From Gallionella sp. UBA4121 (GTDB lineage: Bacteria > Pseudomonadota > Gammaproteobacteria > Burkholderiales > Gallionellaceae), in the NCBI GenBank assembly GCA_002381565.1, contig DFWZ01000013.1:9516-37562 (forward strand): DNA of 28,047 nt, written 5' to 3'. The notes beneath the pieces are model-generated. The model ran no database searches and was not told the DNA's origin. It saw nothing but the letters and a program-made list of their open reading frames with translations. Made by a program: the position numbers and the translations under genes. Each line of letters opens with the position of its first letter. Position 1 is the first letter of the stretch. Positions 21,245 through 28,047 of the stretch are shown here, piece after piece.

Positions 21245-21739
21245 TCAGGACCGCGGGATCGTGTTACTGCTTTCGCCACCCGCCTCAGGGCGCCGAGCAC
21301 TTGATACACCTTTTGTGCAGCGCGATGCTGCCTCGTCCAGGGCGGAACGGCGATGCAAGGTGCGCCCAAACGCCCCGCAGGCGCGCTCCATGATGGAGTA
21401 GAGAACGCCGTGAGTTCTGCTCGCTGAATGTTTTTCAACGCTCAGGTAGATTACGTTGCCCTCGACCAAGACGTGACAATATCTCTGCTCCATGGCGGGT
21501 GTCTCTGGCCGCGCCATGATTATTTTGCCTGTTACCTCGCCTGCCAGCTTGCCCCAGCGACGACAGGCGGCGAGCGCACCGCTCACCGGCGATGTCATAT
21601 CCTTGTTGTTGCGGAAAAAACGTGCCAGCGGGTCACTGCTGCGGCCAGATAGTGCGTGCCAGCCCTCCGACAAACTTTTCCAGATGCAGCCGAACTCGCG
21701 TCCAAAATCTTTCAACCGGTGTTTAAACGAATCAAGCAT
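21245..21739 (-). CDS. Degenerate small heat-shock protein (Hsp20/alpha-crystallin)
   Basis: The N-terminus MLDSFKHRLKDFGREFGCIW and SLSEGWHALSGRSSDPLARF match a proteobacterial Hsp20 group that continues with WGLLAGEV and a TD-containing strand. Here one reads WGKLAGEVTGKIIMARPETP, with a small in-frame deletion. It continues EGNVIYLSVEKHSASRTHGV, then YSIMERACGAFGRTL, all typical. The alpha-crystallin signature near the end, normally A-x-x-x-N-GVL-x-V-x-LPK, has become SRCTKGVSSARRPEAGG, so the dimer/oligomer strand is probably spoiled. The chain still ends in an IPRS tail resembling the I-x-V motif. ATG 21739 is chosen because AAGGAG lies seven bases upstream. Holdase function is doubtful; it may be an expressed but decaying gene. 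Confidence 0.7.
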   Translation of the reverse strand: MLDSFKHRLKDFGREFGCIWKSLSEGWHALSGRSSDPLARFFRNNKDMTSPVSGALAACRRWGKLAGEVTGKIIMARPETPAMEQRYCHVLVEGNVIYLSVEKHSASRTHGVLYSIMERACGAFGRTLHRRSALDEAASRCTKGVSSARRPEAGGESSNTIPRS

Positions 21740-21787
21740 GCTCACACTCCTTGTTATCGGATTGAAAATCAGGGCGCCTCCGCGCGC

Positions 21788-22156
21788 CTATTCGGCAGCA
21801 CTCTCTTCTGCTTCGCCGCCGCTCATGCGCGCATGCGTCTTGACATCACCGCGAACCTTGCGTGCATAGTCCTCAAGTTGGCGTTTGGCAGCGTCGAAGG
21901 CATCGCGCAAGGCCACATAAACATCTTCTGCATGGTCGCGGTTCACCACGATTTCGCTGCCTGGCACGCCGATATCGATGCGTACGTTAAACTGCTTGCC
22001 CTGATGATGGTGCTTGTGCGGCAACTCGACCACCACCCTGCATGAGATAATATGACTGAAGAATTCATCGAGTTTTGCCGCCTTGCTGCGAATACGCGCT
22101 TCCAGGGCCTCCGAATGTTCAATGTCACGGATGGTGATTTGCAATGGGATCTGCAT
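21788..22156 (-). CDS. HPF/RaiA-family ribosome-associated factor
   Basis: The 122-aa protein starts MQIPLQITIRDIEHSEALEA with the RIRSKAAKLDEFFSHIISCR helix-strand of the ribosome hibernation (YfiA/HPF) fold. The strands around NVRIDIGVPGSEIVVNRDHA are followed by a long helix, DVYVALRDAFDAAKRQLEDY. Such proteins sit in the A and P sites of idle ribosomes under stress. The tail after residue 105 is acidic and Ala-rich and lacks the long-HPF dimerisation domain. AAGGAG lies six bases before the ATG. Its place inside a chaperone operon rather than beside rpoN/ptsN suggests a second, stress-dedicated paralogue. Confidence 0.88.
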   Translation of the reverse strand: MQIPLQITIRDIEHSEALEARIRSKAAKLDEFFSHIISCRVVVELPHKHHHQGKQFNVRIDIGVPGSEIVVNRDHAEDVYVALRDAFDAAKRQLEDYARKVRGDVKTHARMSGGEAEESAAE

Positions 22157-22205
22157 GTTTTTCTCCTTAAAATGTTTGAGCAGATTTAACCGGATGCATT
22201 GCCTG

Positions 22206-22709
22206 TCAGTGCTCCCAGTGCACGCGCAACAAATTTTGTTCAGGGTTATAGTGAAATTCCAGTTCGCCCTGATAAGCGTGGTGCAACGCTTCGCCTATGT
22301 CACGTGCAAGATGTATATCGGTCGTGGTCACCAGCGTTTCGCCCGGTTTTTCTTCAACAGCCATAATGCGTTGTAGCGGATGTTCCTGTCGCTCGCGTTG
22401 CTCATGGTGACGTACCAGATGCATGATTTCGTCGCGATGGGATTGAAAGAACTCGCCCTTGATGCTCAGGAAACCGGCGGGGAAATGATCGTGGATACGG
22501 TGACAGGCAGGGCAGGTTTCCTGATGCGCATCTGCCGGCACCGGCAACCACTGCCAGCGACCCTCGTGGAATACCGCGCCGCATTGCGAACAGACGGAGG
22601 GTTCGTGCAGCTTGCCTTTTGCCTTGTAGGCGTCGTGTACACGCTCCTGAAAGAGGTTATCGTGCCGGGTGATTCTGCCAAAACCTGATCCTGATGTTGT
22701 GTAACTCAT
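22206..22709 (-). CDS. BCAM0308-family zinc-binding protein
   Basis: The 167-aa protein contains two CxxC pairs, SVCSQCGAVFHEGRWQWLP and ETCPACHRIHDHFPAGF, forming an NMD3-like zinc ribbon. The conserved HREEI-like helix, LQRIMAVEE, TLVTTTDIHLARDIGEALHH and AYQGELEFHYNPEQNLLRV complete the family picture. The function of the family is unknown; the domain resembles RNA- or ribosome-linked zinc ribbons. AAGGAG lies six bases before the ATG. It sits between groEL and the HPF-like gene in a co-directional stress cluster, which supports a role in translation or protein quality control under stress. Confidence 0.85.
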   Translation of the reverse strand: MSYTTSGSGFGRITRHDNLFQERVHDAYKAKGKLHEPSVCSQCGAVFHEGRWQWLPVPADAHQETCPACHRIHDHFPAGFLSIKGEFFQSHRDEIMHLVRHHEQRERQEHPLQRIMAVEEKPGETLVTTTDIHLARDIGEALHHAYQGELEFHYNPEQNLLRVHWEH

Positions 22710-22755
22710 GATGTTCTCCTTAAAAGTTGATCACAGATTTGCCTGAACGGCGAAT

Positions 22756-24366
22756 TCACTCCATTTCATCCATACCAGCGGGCATTCCCTCATTCTTCGG
22801 CAGCTCTGCAATCATCGCGTCTGTGGTAAGAATCAGGCCGGCTATCGAAGCCGCATTCTGCAAAGCGCTACGCGTCACTTTGGCAGGATCGATGACGCCC
22901 ATTTCAATCAGGTCGCCGTATTGCTCGGTCGCCGCGTTGTAGCCGAAGCTGCCGCCGCCCCCCAGAACTTTATTCAGCACGACCGATGGCTCGCCGCTGG
23001 CATTGACGACGATCTGGCGCAACGGCTCTTCGAGTGCCCGCAGCACGATCCTGATGCCTGCGTCCTGCTCACTGTTGTTGCCGCAGATTGAACTGATTGC
23101 AGCTCTGGCACGCAGCAACGCCACCCCGCCGCCGGGCAGGATGCCCTCTTCGACTGCGGCACGAGTCGCATGCATCGCATCTTCGATGCGCATTTTCTTT
23201 TCTTTCATGCCCGTTTCGGTAGCAGCGCCCACCTTGATCACCGCGACGCCACCTGATAACTTGGCTGCTCGCCCCAGCAGTATTTCCTTGTCATAACTGC
23301 TGTCGGCTTCCCCGGACAGTTTTTTAATCTGGGTGATGCGGTTGTGAATGATTTCCGAAGCCCCTGCGCCGCCGATCAGCGTCGTGTCATCTTTGCTTAC
23401 TTCCACACGTTTGGCCTGGCCGAGATTCTTAAGCGTCGCCTTGTCAAGCGTGAGACCGAGTTCTGCGGATATCACTTCGCCGCCTGTCAGTATGGCGATA
23501 TCCTCCAGCATGGCGCGACGCCGATCGCCAAATCCCGGAGTCTTGACGGCAACGGTTTTTAAAATGCCGCGAATGTTGTTGATCACCAGCGTTGCCAGCG
23601 CTTCACCTTCGACATCCTCTGCGATGATGAGCAGCGGCCGTCCTGCAAGCTGCTCGAGCACGGGCAGCAGGTCACGGATGTTACTGATTTTATTGTCACA
23701 CAGGAGGATGTAAGGTTCCTCCAGCAGGACGATTTGTTTTTCGGGGTTGTTGATGAAGTAGGGAGAAAGAAAACCGCGGTCGAACTGCATGCCTTCCACC
23801 ACTTCCAGCTCGTTTTGCAGGCTACTGCCGTCTTCTATCGTGATCACACCTTCGCGCCCTACCTTCTCCATAGCCTGCGCGATGATGTCGCCAATAGACG
23901 CATCGGAATTGGCGGAAAGGGCGCCGATCTGGGCGATTTCCCGGTTCGTTGTGCAGGGTTTGGAGATTTTCCGCAGTTCATCAATGGTGGCTGAAATCGC
24001 CTGGTCGATGCCGCGCTTCAAGTCCATCGGATTCATCCCGGCCGCGACATATTTCATGCCTTCACGGACTATCGCCTGTGCCAGCACTGTCGCCGTCGTG
24101 GTGCCGTCGCCCGCCACATCGGATGTCTTGCTGGCCACCTCACGTACCATCTGCGCACCCATGTTCTCGAACTTGTCGGCAAGTTCGATCTCGCGTGCCA
24201 CGATGACACCGGAGTTGGCCACCAGCGGGGGGCCATAACTGCGGTCAAGAACAACATTGCGACCCCTGGGTCCCAGCGTCACCTTGACCGCATCCGCCAG
24301 AATGTTGACCCCCGCGATGATCTTGTCGCGGGCGGCATCGTGAAACAAAATTTGTTTTGCCGACAT
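22756..24366 (-). CDS. groEL: Orphan GroEL (Cpn60) paralogue with altered ATPase site
   Basis: This 536-aa chaperonin aligns with E. coli GroEL without gaps at the N-terminus. TLGPRGRNVVLD and AGDGTTTATVLAQAI (Asp87 region) are intact, as is MRIEDAMHATRAAVEEG (Asp398 equivalent). At position 52, however, the Asp of TKDG is Ser (ANSG), and Lys51 is Asn. Asp52 works with Asp398 to set the ATP hydrolysis rate in GroEL. The apical domain has a two-residue gap near LEQLAGRPLLIIAED. The tail ends NEGMPAGMDEME and lacks the GGM repeats lining the cavity. No groES is adjacent, so this is a secondary copy. AGGAG precedes ATG 24366; the in-frame ATG 24387 has no such site. It is followed by the BCAM0308, HPF and Hsp20 genes. 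Confidence 0.93.
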   Translation of the reverse strand: MSAKQILFHDAARDKIIAGVNILADAVKVTLGPRGRNVVLDRSYGPPLVANSGVIVAREIELADKFENMGAQMVREVASKTSDVAGDGTTTATVLAQAIVREGMKYVAAGMNPMDLKRGIDQAISATIDELRKISKPCTTNREIAQIGALSANSDASIGDIIAQAMEKVGREGVITIEDGSSLQNELEVVEGMQFDRGFLSPYFINNPEKQIVLLEEPYILLCDNKISNIRDLLPVLEQLAGRPLLIIAEDVEGEALATLVINNIRGILKTVAVKTPGFGDRRRAMLEDIAILTGGEVISAELGLTLDKATLKNLGQAKRVEVSKDDTTLIGGAGASEIIHNRITQIKKLSGEADSSYDKEILLGRAAKLSGGVAVIKVGAATETGMKEKKMRIEDAMHATRAAVEEGILPGGGVALLRARAAISSICGNNSEQDAGIRIVLRALEEPLRQIVVNASGEPSVVLNKVLGGGGSFGYNAATEQYGDLIEMGVIDPAKVTRSALQNAASIAGLILTTDAMIAELPKNEGMPAGMDEME

Positions 24367-24462
24367 GAAATTCTCCTGGTGCGGCACGAATTTACAGCGC
24401 GGCGGGCATCCTGTCGGATTTGGTTCTGCAGGATGCCGGTCGTTACATGGCGCGATACGCCG

Positions 24463-24570
24463 CTACGAAATCGGAATTTCCCGAACAGCTGATCCGGGTT
24501 TCTTGGGCAGGGTCAACTCAGGCACAGCGTTGTCATGGAGCACAGGTTCAAATCGAGTGATGTTGTTCAT
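24463..24570 (-). CDS. 35-residue ORF, translationally coupled
   Basis: ATG 24568-24570 overlaps the stop of the upstream small gene (ATGA), and AGGAG lies seven bases before it. The product begins MNNITRFEPVLHDNAVPELT and ends LPKKPGSAVREIPIS at TAG 24463-24465. It is polar and not membrane-like, and no family is recognised. The strong ribosome site, the coupling and the position directly ahead of groEL argue that it is translated. Confidence 0.5.
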   Translation of the reverse strand: MNNITRFEPVLHDNAVPELTLPKKPGSAVREIPIS

Positions 24571-24764
24571 GATGCTTCTCCTGAGTTATTTGCATTTAAA
24601 TCAAGATGCCTGTTCGCAGGGTCCGGTGCTGTCGCTCCAATAGAACCATCGCAGTCGTGAAACACTTCCAGAGGTGGCAGTGCCGGTTTACCTTCCACAC
24701 CAGATTCCTCCATGGTCATCAAAACCTGATCGATCTCCTCGGGTTGGGTGAGATGGTGGCTCAT
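24567..24764 (-). CDS. Small acidic protein heading the stress operon (unrecognised)
   Basis: ATG 24764 is preceded by AAGGA at six bases; the frame extends further upstream without a better site. The 65-aa product starts MSHHLTQPEEIDQVLMTMEE and has SGVEGKPALPPLEVFHDCDG, an acidic, soluble composition and one Cys. It is the first gene of a minus-strand series (two small ORFs, groEL, BCAM0308, HPF, Hsp20, PEBP fragment) with gaps that fit one transcript. A client, adaptor or leader-peptide role cannot be told. No sigma32-type promoter was recognised in the 180 bp before it. Confidence 0.55.
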   Translation of the reverse strand: MSHHLTQPEEIDQVLMTMEESGVEGKPALPPLEVFHDCDGSIGATAPDPANRHLDLNANNSGEAS

Positions 24765-24944
24765 GACATTTCCTTTTTGAGTGTTGCGTCTAGGGTGGCA
24801 GAAGTGTATTGATTCTACTTGCCCACTCACTGGATGGGTATCAGCAGGCGCTGATTTTGCCATAGGAAAATAGCCTTGCTGTGATAGGAGTTTGCCTGTC
24901 AGGAAGTCTGGCGTGACAGGTAGAAAAATCGTTTTGGCACAGCG

Positions 24945-26921
24945 TCAGAAATTGCCTTTGTGCAGTCTGGTTTCGGCCATTTCAAGCGCTTCGGGCAGGC
25001 CCAGCAGTACCAGTACGTCACCGCTTTGCAATATCATTTCTTCGGAAGGTTGTGCGCCGTGCACATTGTAGCGTCGCAATGCCCTGACCTCGACGTTCAG
25101 CGTATCCAGTTCAGCCTCGCGCAGGCGACGGCCGACAAAAGCCGAATCCGCTTTGAGCAGGGCGTTCAAAAATCGGGGTTGCATTTCGTCGCTGATTTCA
25201 ACGCCATCGTTTTGCGGGGTGCCGATATAGCCGCTAAACATCGCATACCGGCGCGCGCGGTTTTCCTGAACGTGGCGAACGACCCGGCTGAGTGGTACGC
25301 CGGCCAGCAGCAGGGCCTGGGAGGCGAGCATGATGCTGCCTTCGAGCACTTCGGCGACCACTTCGGCCGCACCGGCATTCTTCAATATTTCCACATTGGT
25401 GTCGTCATTGGCGCGCACCACGACGGGTAAATCGGGGCGCAGTTCCTTGACGTGACGCAAAATAGCCAGCGCGGAATGCTTGTCCTTGTAGCTCACTACC
25501 AGCACCTTGGCGCGCATCAATCCGGCTGCCATCAGCACTTCCCGTTTGGCCGCATCGCCGTACACCACGCTTTTTTTGGCGGCAGCGGCTTCCCGCACAC
25601 GATGCGAATCGAGGTCGAGCGCGATGAAGCGCAGCTTCTCCTCTTCAAGAATACTGGCCAGTTTTTGTCCGCTGCGGCCATAACCGCACAGGATGACGTG
25701 GCCTGTGCTCGACATGCTCTGTATGGCAATCTGATGCATCTGCAAGGCGCGGTTGGTCCACTCTGCAGCGGAAAAACGGCGCGCGATGGCCTCGCCGTAT
25801 TGGATCAGGAAGGGTGCGGTCAGCATGGATAACAACATGGTGGCGAGCGTGATTTGCATGACGGCGGCATGCAGCAAGTGGGCATTGTCGGCCAGCGTCA
25901 ACAGCACGAAGCCGAATTCGCCGGCTTGTGCGAGGCCGATGCCGCTGCGCAAGGCGACACCCCAGTTGCCTTCAACAGCGCGTGCCAGTAAGGCGACGAT
26001 CAGCGCCTTGAACAGAATCAGCATCACCAGTGCCAGCAGTATCCAGCCCAGATTGTCGACGACGCTTGCGAGATTGAGCATCATGCCTATGGTGACGAAG
26101 AAAAGCCCCAGCAATACATCGCGGAACGGCTTGATGTCCTCTTCCACCTGATAGCGGTATTCGGTCTCGGAAATCAGCATGCCGGCTACAAAGGCGCCCA
26201 GTGCCAGGGACAGGCCTGCCGATTCGGTCAGATAAGCCAGACCCAGCGTGATGAACAGCACGTTGAGCGTGAACAGTTCGGGCGATTTCTGGCCGGCAAC
26301 GACGTGGAACCAGCGGCGCATGACGTGCTGACCGAACACCAGCAAGACCAGCAGTACAAGAGCCGCCTTGATTGCCGCGTAGCCCAGCGTCGCGGGGAGG
26401 TTGTCGGGCTGGGAGGCTAAGGCGGGGATGATGATCAGCAGGGGGACGACGGCCAGATCCTGAAACAGCAATACCCCCATCATCTGCTGACCATAAGGCA
26501 GATTGAGTTCGGCGCGCTCAACCAGCATTTTGCTGACGATGGCGGTGGATGACATGGACAGTATGCCGCCCAATGCCAGGCTGGCGCGCCAGTCCATGCC
26601 GAACAGATGACCGATGGCCATGACCAGCAGCATGGTGGCAAGCACTTGTGCGCCACCTAAACCAAACACGGTGCGATGCATGGATTTGAGGCGCGTCAAG
26701 CTGAATTCCAGACCGATGCTGAACATCAGGAATACTACGCCAAACTCGGCAAGATGGCGTGTGCTGGGCGAGTCGGGTATCCAGCCAAAGGCATGCGGCC
26801 CGATCAGAATCCCGACTGTGAGGTAACCTAACATCACCGGCAAACGCAGGATGCGACAAACCACTACCACCAGTACGGCGGTAGCCAGCAATATGAGTAC
26901 GGGTGAGAGTGAGTTGTCCAT
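24945..26921 (-). CDS. KefB/KefC-type CPA2 cation:proton antiporter with TrkA domains
   Basis: The 658-aa protein has about 12-13 membrane helices in residues 5-385 (VLILLATAVLVVVVCRILRL at the start, with the LGYLTVGILIGPHAFGWI, FGVVFLMFSIGLEFS and FQDLAVVPLL family motifs). Residues about 407-525 form a TrkA-N/RCK domain with the GYGRSG nucleotide-binding loop, and about 570-652 a TrkA-C domain. CPA2 antiporters of this form exchange K+ or Na+ for H+ and, in KefB/KefC, protect against electrophiles when glutathione adducts bind the RCK domain. No KefF/KefG partner is seen. It is divergent from kdsD, a common betaproteobacterial pairing, so it is probably housekeeping rather than part of the stress cluster. 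The ribosome site is weak. Confidence 0.93.
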   Translation of the reverse strand: MDNSLSPVLILLATAVLVVVVCRILRLPVMLGYLTVGILIGPHAFGWIPDSPSTRHLAEFGVVFLMFSIGLEFSLTRLKSMHRTVFGLGGAQVLATMLLVMAIGHLFGMDWRASLALGGILSMSSTAIVSKMLVERAELNLPYGQQMMGVLLFQDLAVVPLLIIIPALASQPDNLPATLGYAAIKAALVLLVLLVFGQHVMRRWFHVVAGQKSPELFTLNVLFITLGLAYLTESAGLSLALGAFVAGMLISETEYRYQVEEDIKPFRDVLLGLFFVTIGMMLNLASVVDNLGWILLALVMLILFKALIVALLARAVEGNWGVALRSGIGLAQAGEFGFVLLTLADNAHLLHAAVMQITLATMLLSMLTAPFLIQYGEAIARRFSAAEWTNRALQMHQIAIQSMSSTGHVILCGYGRSGQKLASILEEEKLRFIALDLDSHRVREAAAAKKSVVYGDAAKREVLMAAGLMRAKVLVVSYKDKHSALAILRHVKELRPDLPVVVRANDDTNVEILKNAGAAEVVAEVLEGSIMLASQALLLAGVPLSRVVRHVQENRARRYAMFSGYIGTPQNDGVEISDEMQPRFLNALLKADSAFVGRRLREAELDTLNVEVRALRRYNVHGAQPSEEMILQSGDVLVLLGLPEALEMAETRLHKGNF

Positions 26922-27043
26922 CTGTTAACGGCGAAATATTAGCGCTATGATAATGCCGTACTAATGCGCAGTTTGCAAAGCGGAAATGATGGGAAGTGCC
27001 GTAAAACATTCGGCAAATGCTGTTTAACGAATAATTCTTTAAG

Positions 27044-27072
27044 CTGGCGGCTGTCGGCTACCTTGCTATAAT
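27044..27072 (+). promoter_or_regulatory. kdsD promoter, -10 box almost touching the start codon
   Basis: A perfect TATAAT lies at 27067-27072, with CTGGCG (three of six) 17 bases upstream. The -10 box ends eight bases before the kdsD ATG at 27080, so transcription should begin at or within one or two bases of the A of ATG. No Shine-Dalgarno exists, consistent with a leaderless mRNA. Confidence 0.55.
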
Positions 27073-27079
27073 ACCGCAT

Positions 27080-28047
27080 ATGAATAAATCTCTTTCCGTA
27101 TCTCCCCGCGCGCTCGAGCTGGGCCGTCAGGTTCTGGACATCGAAGCCGCAGCCGTACAGGCACTGAGCACACGTCTTGATGACAGCTTCTTGCATGCGC
27201 TGGATGTGATTCTGCGCTGCGAAGGGCGCGTGATCGTCAGCGGCATGGGAAAATCGGGGCATATCGCGCGAAAAATTGCGGCGACCATGTCCAGCACCGG
27301 CACGCCTGCCTACTTCGTGCATCCGGGTGAGGCCAGTCATGGCGACCTTGGCATGGTTGCAAGCTCTGATGTGTTCATCGCACTGTCCTATTCCGGCGAA
27401 AGTCAGGAGCTGATGACCATCGTGCCCATCATCAAACGTCAGGGGGCGAAACTGATCAGCATGACCGGCAATCCGGCCTCCAGTCTGGCGAGGGTGGCCG
27501 ATGTGCACCTGAATGCGGCGGTCGACAAGGAGGCCTGTCCGATGGGGCTGGCTCCGACGGCCAGCACCACTGCCTCTTTGGCGCTGGGTGATGCGTTGGC
27601 GGTGGCATTGCTGGATGCCAAGGGTTTCAGTGCAGAAAACTTTGCCCGTTCTCATCCCGGCGGCAGTCTGGGGCGGCGATTGCTGACTCTGGTGAGCGAC
27701 ATCATGCGCAGCGGCGCACGCATGCCGATGGTGTCTGAGGATGCCATGCTGAGCGTGGCGCTGATGGAAATGTCTCGCAAAGGCGTAGGCATGACTGCGA
27801 TTGTGGATGAAAAAGAGGTCGTGAGGGGTATCTTCACGGATGGCGATTTGCGCCGTACGCTGGAAAAGAAGCTGGATTTTGGCAGTACGCCGGTGAAGAG
27901 CGTGATGTCGGCAAACCCTCGCTGTATCGGCCCCGACAACCTGGCGGTCGAGGCGGTGCAACTGATGGAACAGTACAATATCAACCAGATGCTGGTGGTG
28001 AATGAGCAGCATCAACTGGTGGGTGCATTGAACATGCACGACCTGTT
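27080..28047 (+). CDS. kdsD: Arabinose-5-phosphate isomerase KdsD/KpsF (3' end outside window)
   Basis: This enzyme converts ribulose 5-phosphate to arabinose 5-phosphate, the first step to Kdo for lipopolysaccharide. The 322 visible residues start MNKSLSVSPRALELGRQVLD. The SIS domain (about 40-185) has VSGMGKSGHIARKIAATMSS, HPGEASHGDLGM, ALSYSGES and CPMGLAPTASTTASLALGDA. Two CBS domains follow from about residue 205 (SDIMRSGARMPMV, GIFTDGDLRRTLEKK, SVMSANPRCI). The frame is open at the window edge (MHDL), where E. coli KdsD has about ten residues left, so nearly all is present. It is divergent from the antiporter. The -10 box position suggests leaderless translation, and no in-frame ATG nearby offers an alternative start. 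Confidence 0.96.
   Translation, partial: MNKSLSVSPRALELGRQVLDIEAAAVQALSTRLDDSFLHALDVILRCEGRVIVSGMGKSGHIARKIAATMSSTGTPAYFVHPGEASHGDLGMVASSDVFIALSYSGESQELMTIVPIIKRQGAKLISMTGNPASSLARVADVHLNAAVDKEACPMGLAPTASTTASLALGDALAVALLDAKGFSAENFARSHPGGSLGRRLLTLVSDIMRSGARMPMVSEDAMLSVALMEMSRKGVGMTAIVDEKEVVRGIFTDGDLRRTLEKKLDFGSTPVKSVMSANPRCIGPDNLAVEAVQLMEQYNINQMLVVNEQHQLVGALNMHDL

Noticed and set aside
24895..24920. CCTGTC-N14-GACAGG hairpin after the antiporter gene
   Set aside because: Loop is long and no T-tract follows on the minus strand, so a terminator is not supported.
24765..24944. Heat-shock (sigma32) promoter for the stress operon
   Set aside because: No convincing CTTGAAA / CCCCATNT pair at proper spacing on the minus strand; only a partial CCCAT was seen.

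Overview
The window looks like the chromosome of a betaproteobacterium, probably Nitrosomonadales-like (Gallionella, Sideroxydans or methylotroph relatives). This is an inference from gene content: a FimV-type protein, an FNR/HemN pair, AsmA and MutY, a KefB-type antiporter divergent from kdsD, and a BCAM0308-family zinc protein. Core genes have a balanced-to-high G+C feel. The stretch from about 9.4 to 11.4 kb, and parts of 16.9 to 19.8 kb, are clearly more AT-rich and look acquired.

Layout. (1) 1-3.95 kb: the Asn/Gly-repeat tail of an upstream gene, a FimV-domain membrane protein, then fnr (minus) divergent from hemN (plus). A perfect FNR box lies in the divergent region at class II spacing for hemN. 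(2) 3.96-4.75 kb: an overlapping antitoxin and RelE/ParE-type toxin. (3) 4.78-9.4 kb: a tiny LuxR-type HTH gene divergent from a three-gene envelope operon. The operon encodes an OmpA-like lipoprotein with a glycine zipper and an extra C-terminal domain, a five-helix membrane protein with a long cytoplasmic or periplasmic tail, and an exported VWA-like protein. I do not recognise this operon as a described system, and it is the best candidate for something new here. (4) 9.5-12.3 kb: AT-rich small secreted and lipoprotein genes, two copies of an ~83-bp palindromic REP/MITE-like element, and a LemA protein with a zinc ribbon. (5) 12.37-12.98 kb: a higBA module whose toxin has an in-frame amber codon. 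(6) 13.2-15.4 kb: asmA.

(7) 15.5-19.8 kb: accessory block between asmA and mutY. It holds a HicA-like/HTH gene pair whose promoter carries an operator palindrome over the -35 box, a small membrane protein, an overlapping pair including a DUF2939-DUF3426 fusion, and a DUF4238-like protein. (8) 19.95-24.8 kb: mutY on the plus strand meets, tail to tail, a minus-strand stress operon. In transcription order this runs: two tiny coupled ORFs, a groES-less GroEL with Ser in place of the ATPase residue Asp52, a BCAM0308-family zinc protein, an HPF/RaiA ribosome factor, a degenerate Hsp20 and a truncated PEBP-family gene. Nearly every gene in it has a strong AAGGAG-type ribosome site. (9) 24.9-28.05 kb: a KefB-type K+/H+ antiporter (minus) divergent from kdsD (plus, cut by the window end), whose -10 box is so close to the ATG that the mRNA should be leaderless.

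No rRNA, tRNA, CRISPR array or intact transposase was seen. All family names come from reading motifs by eye, without database searches.
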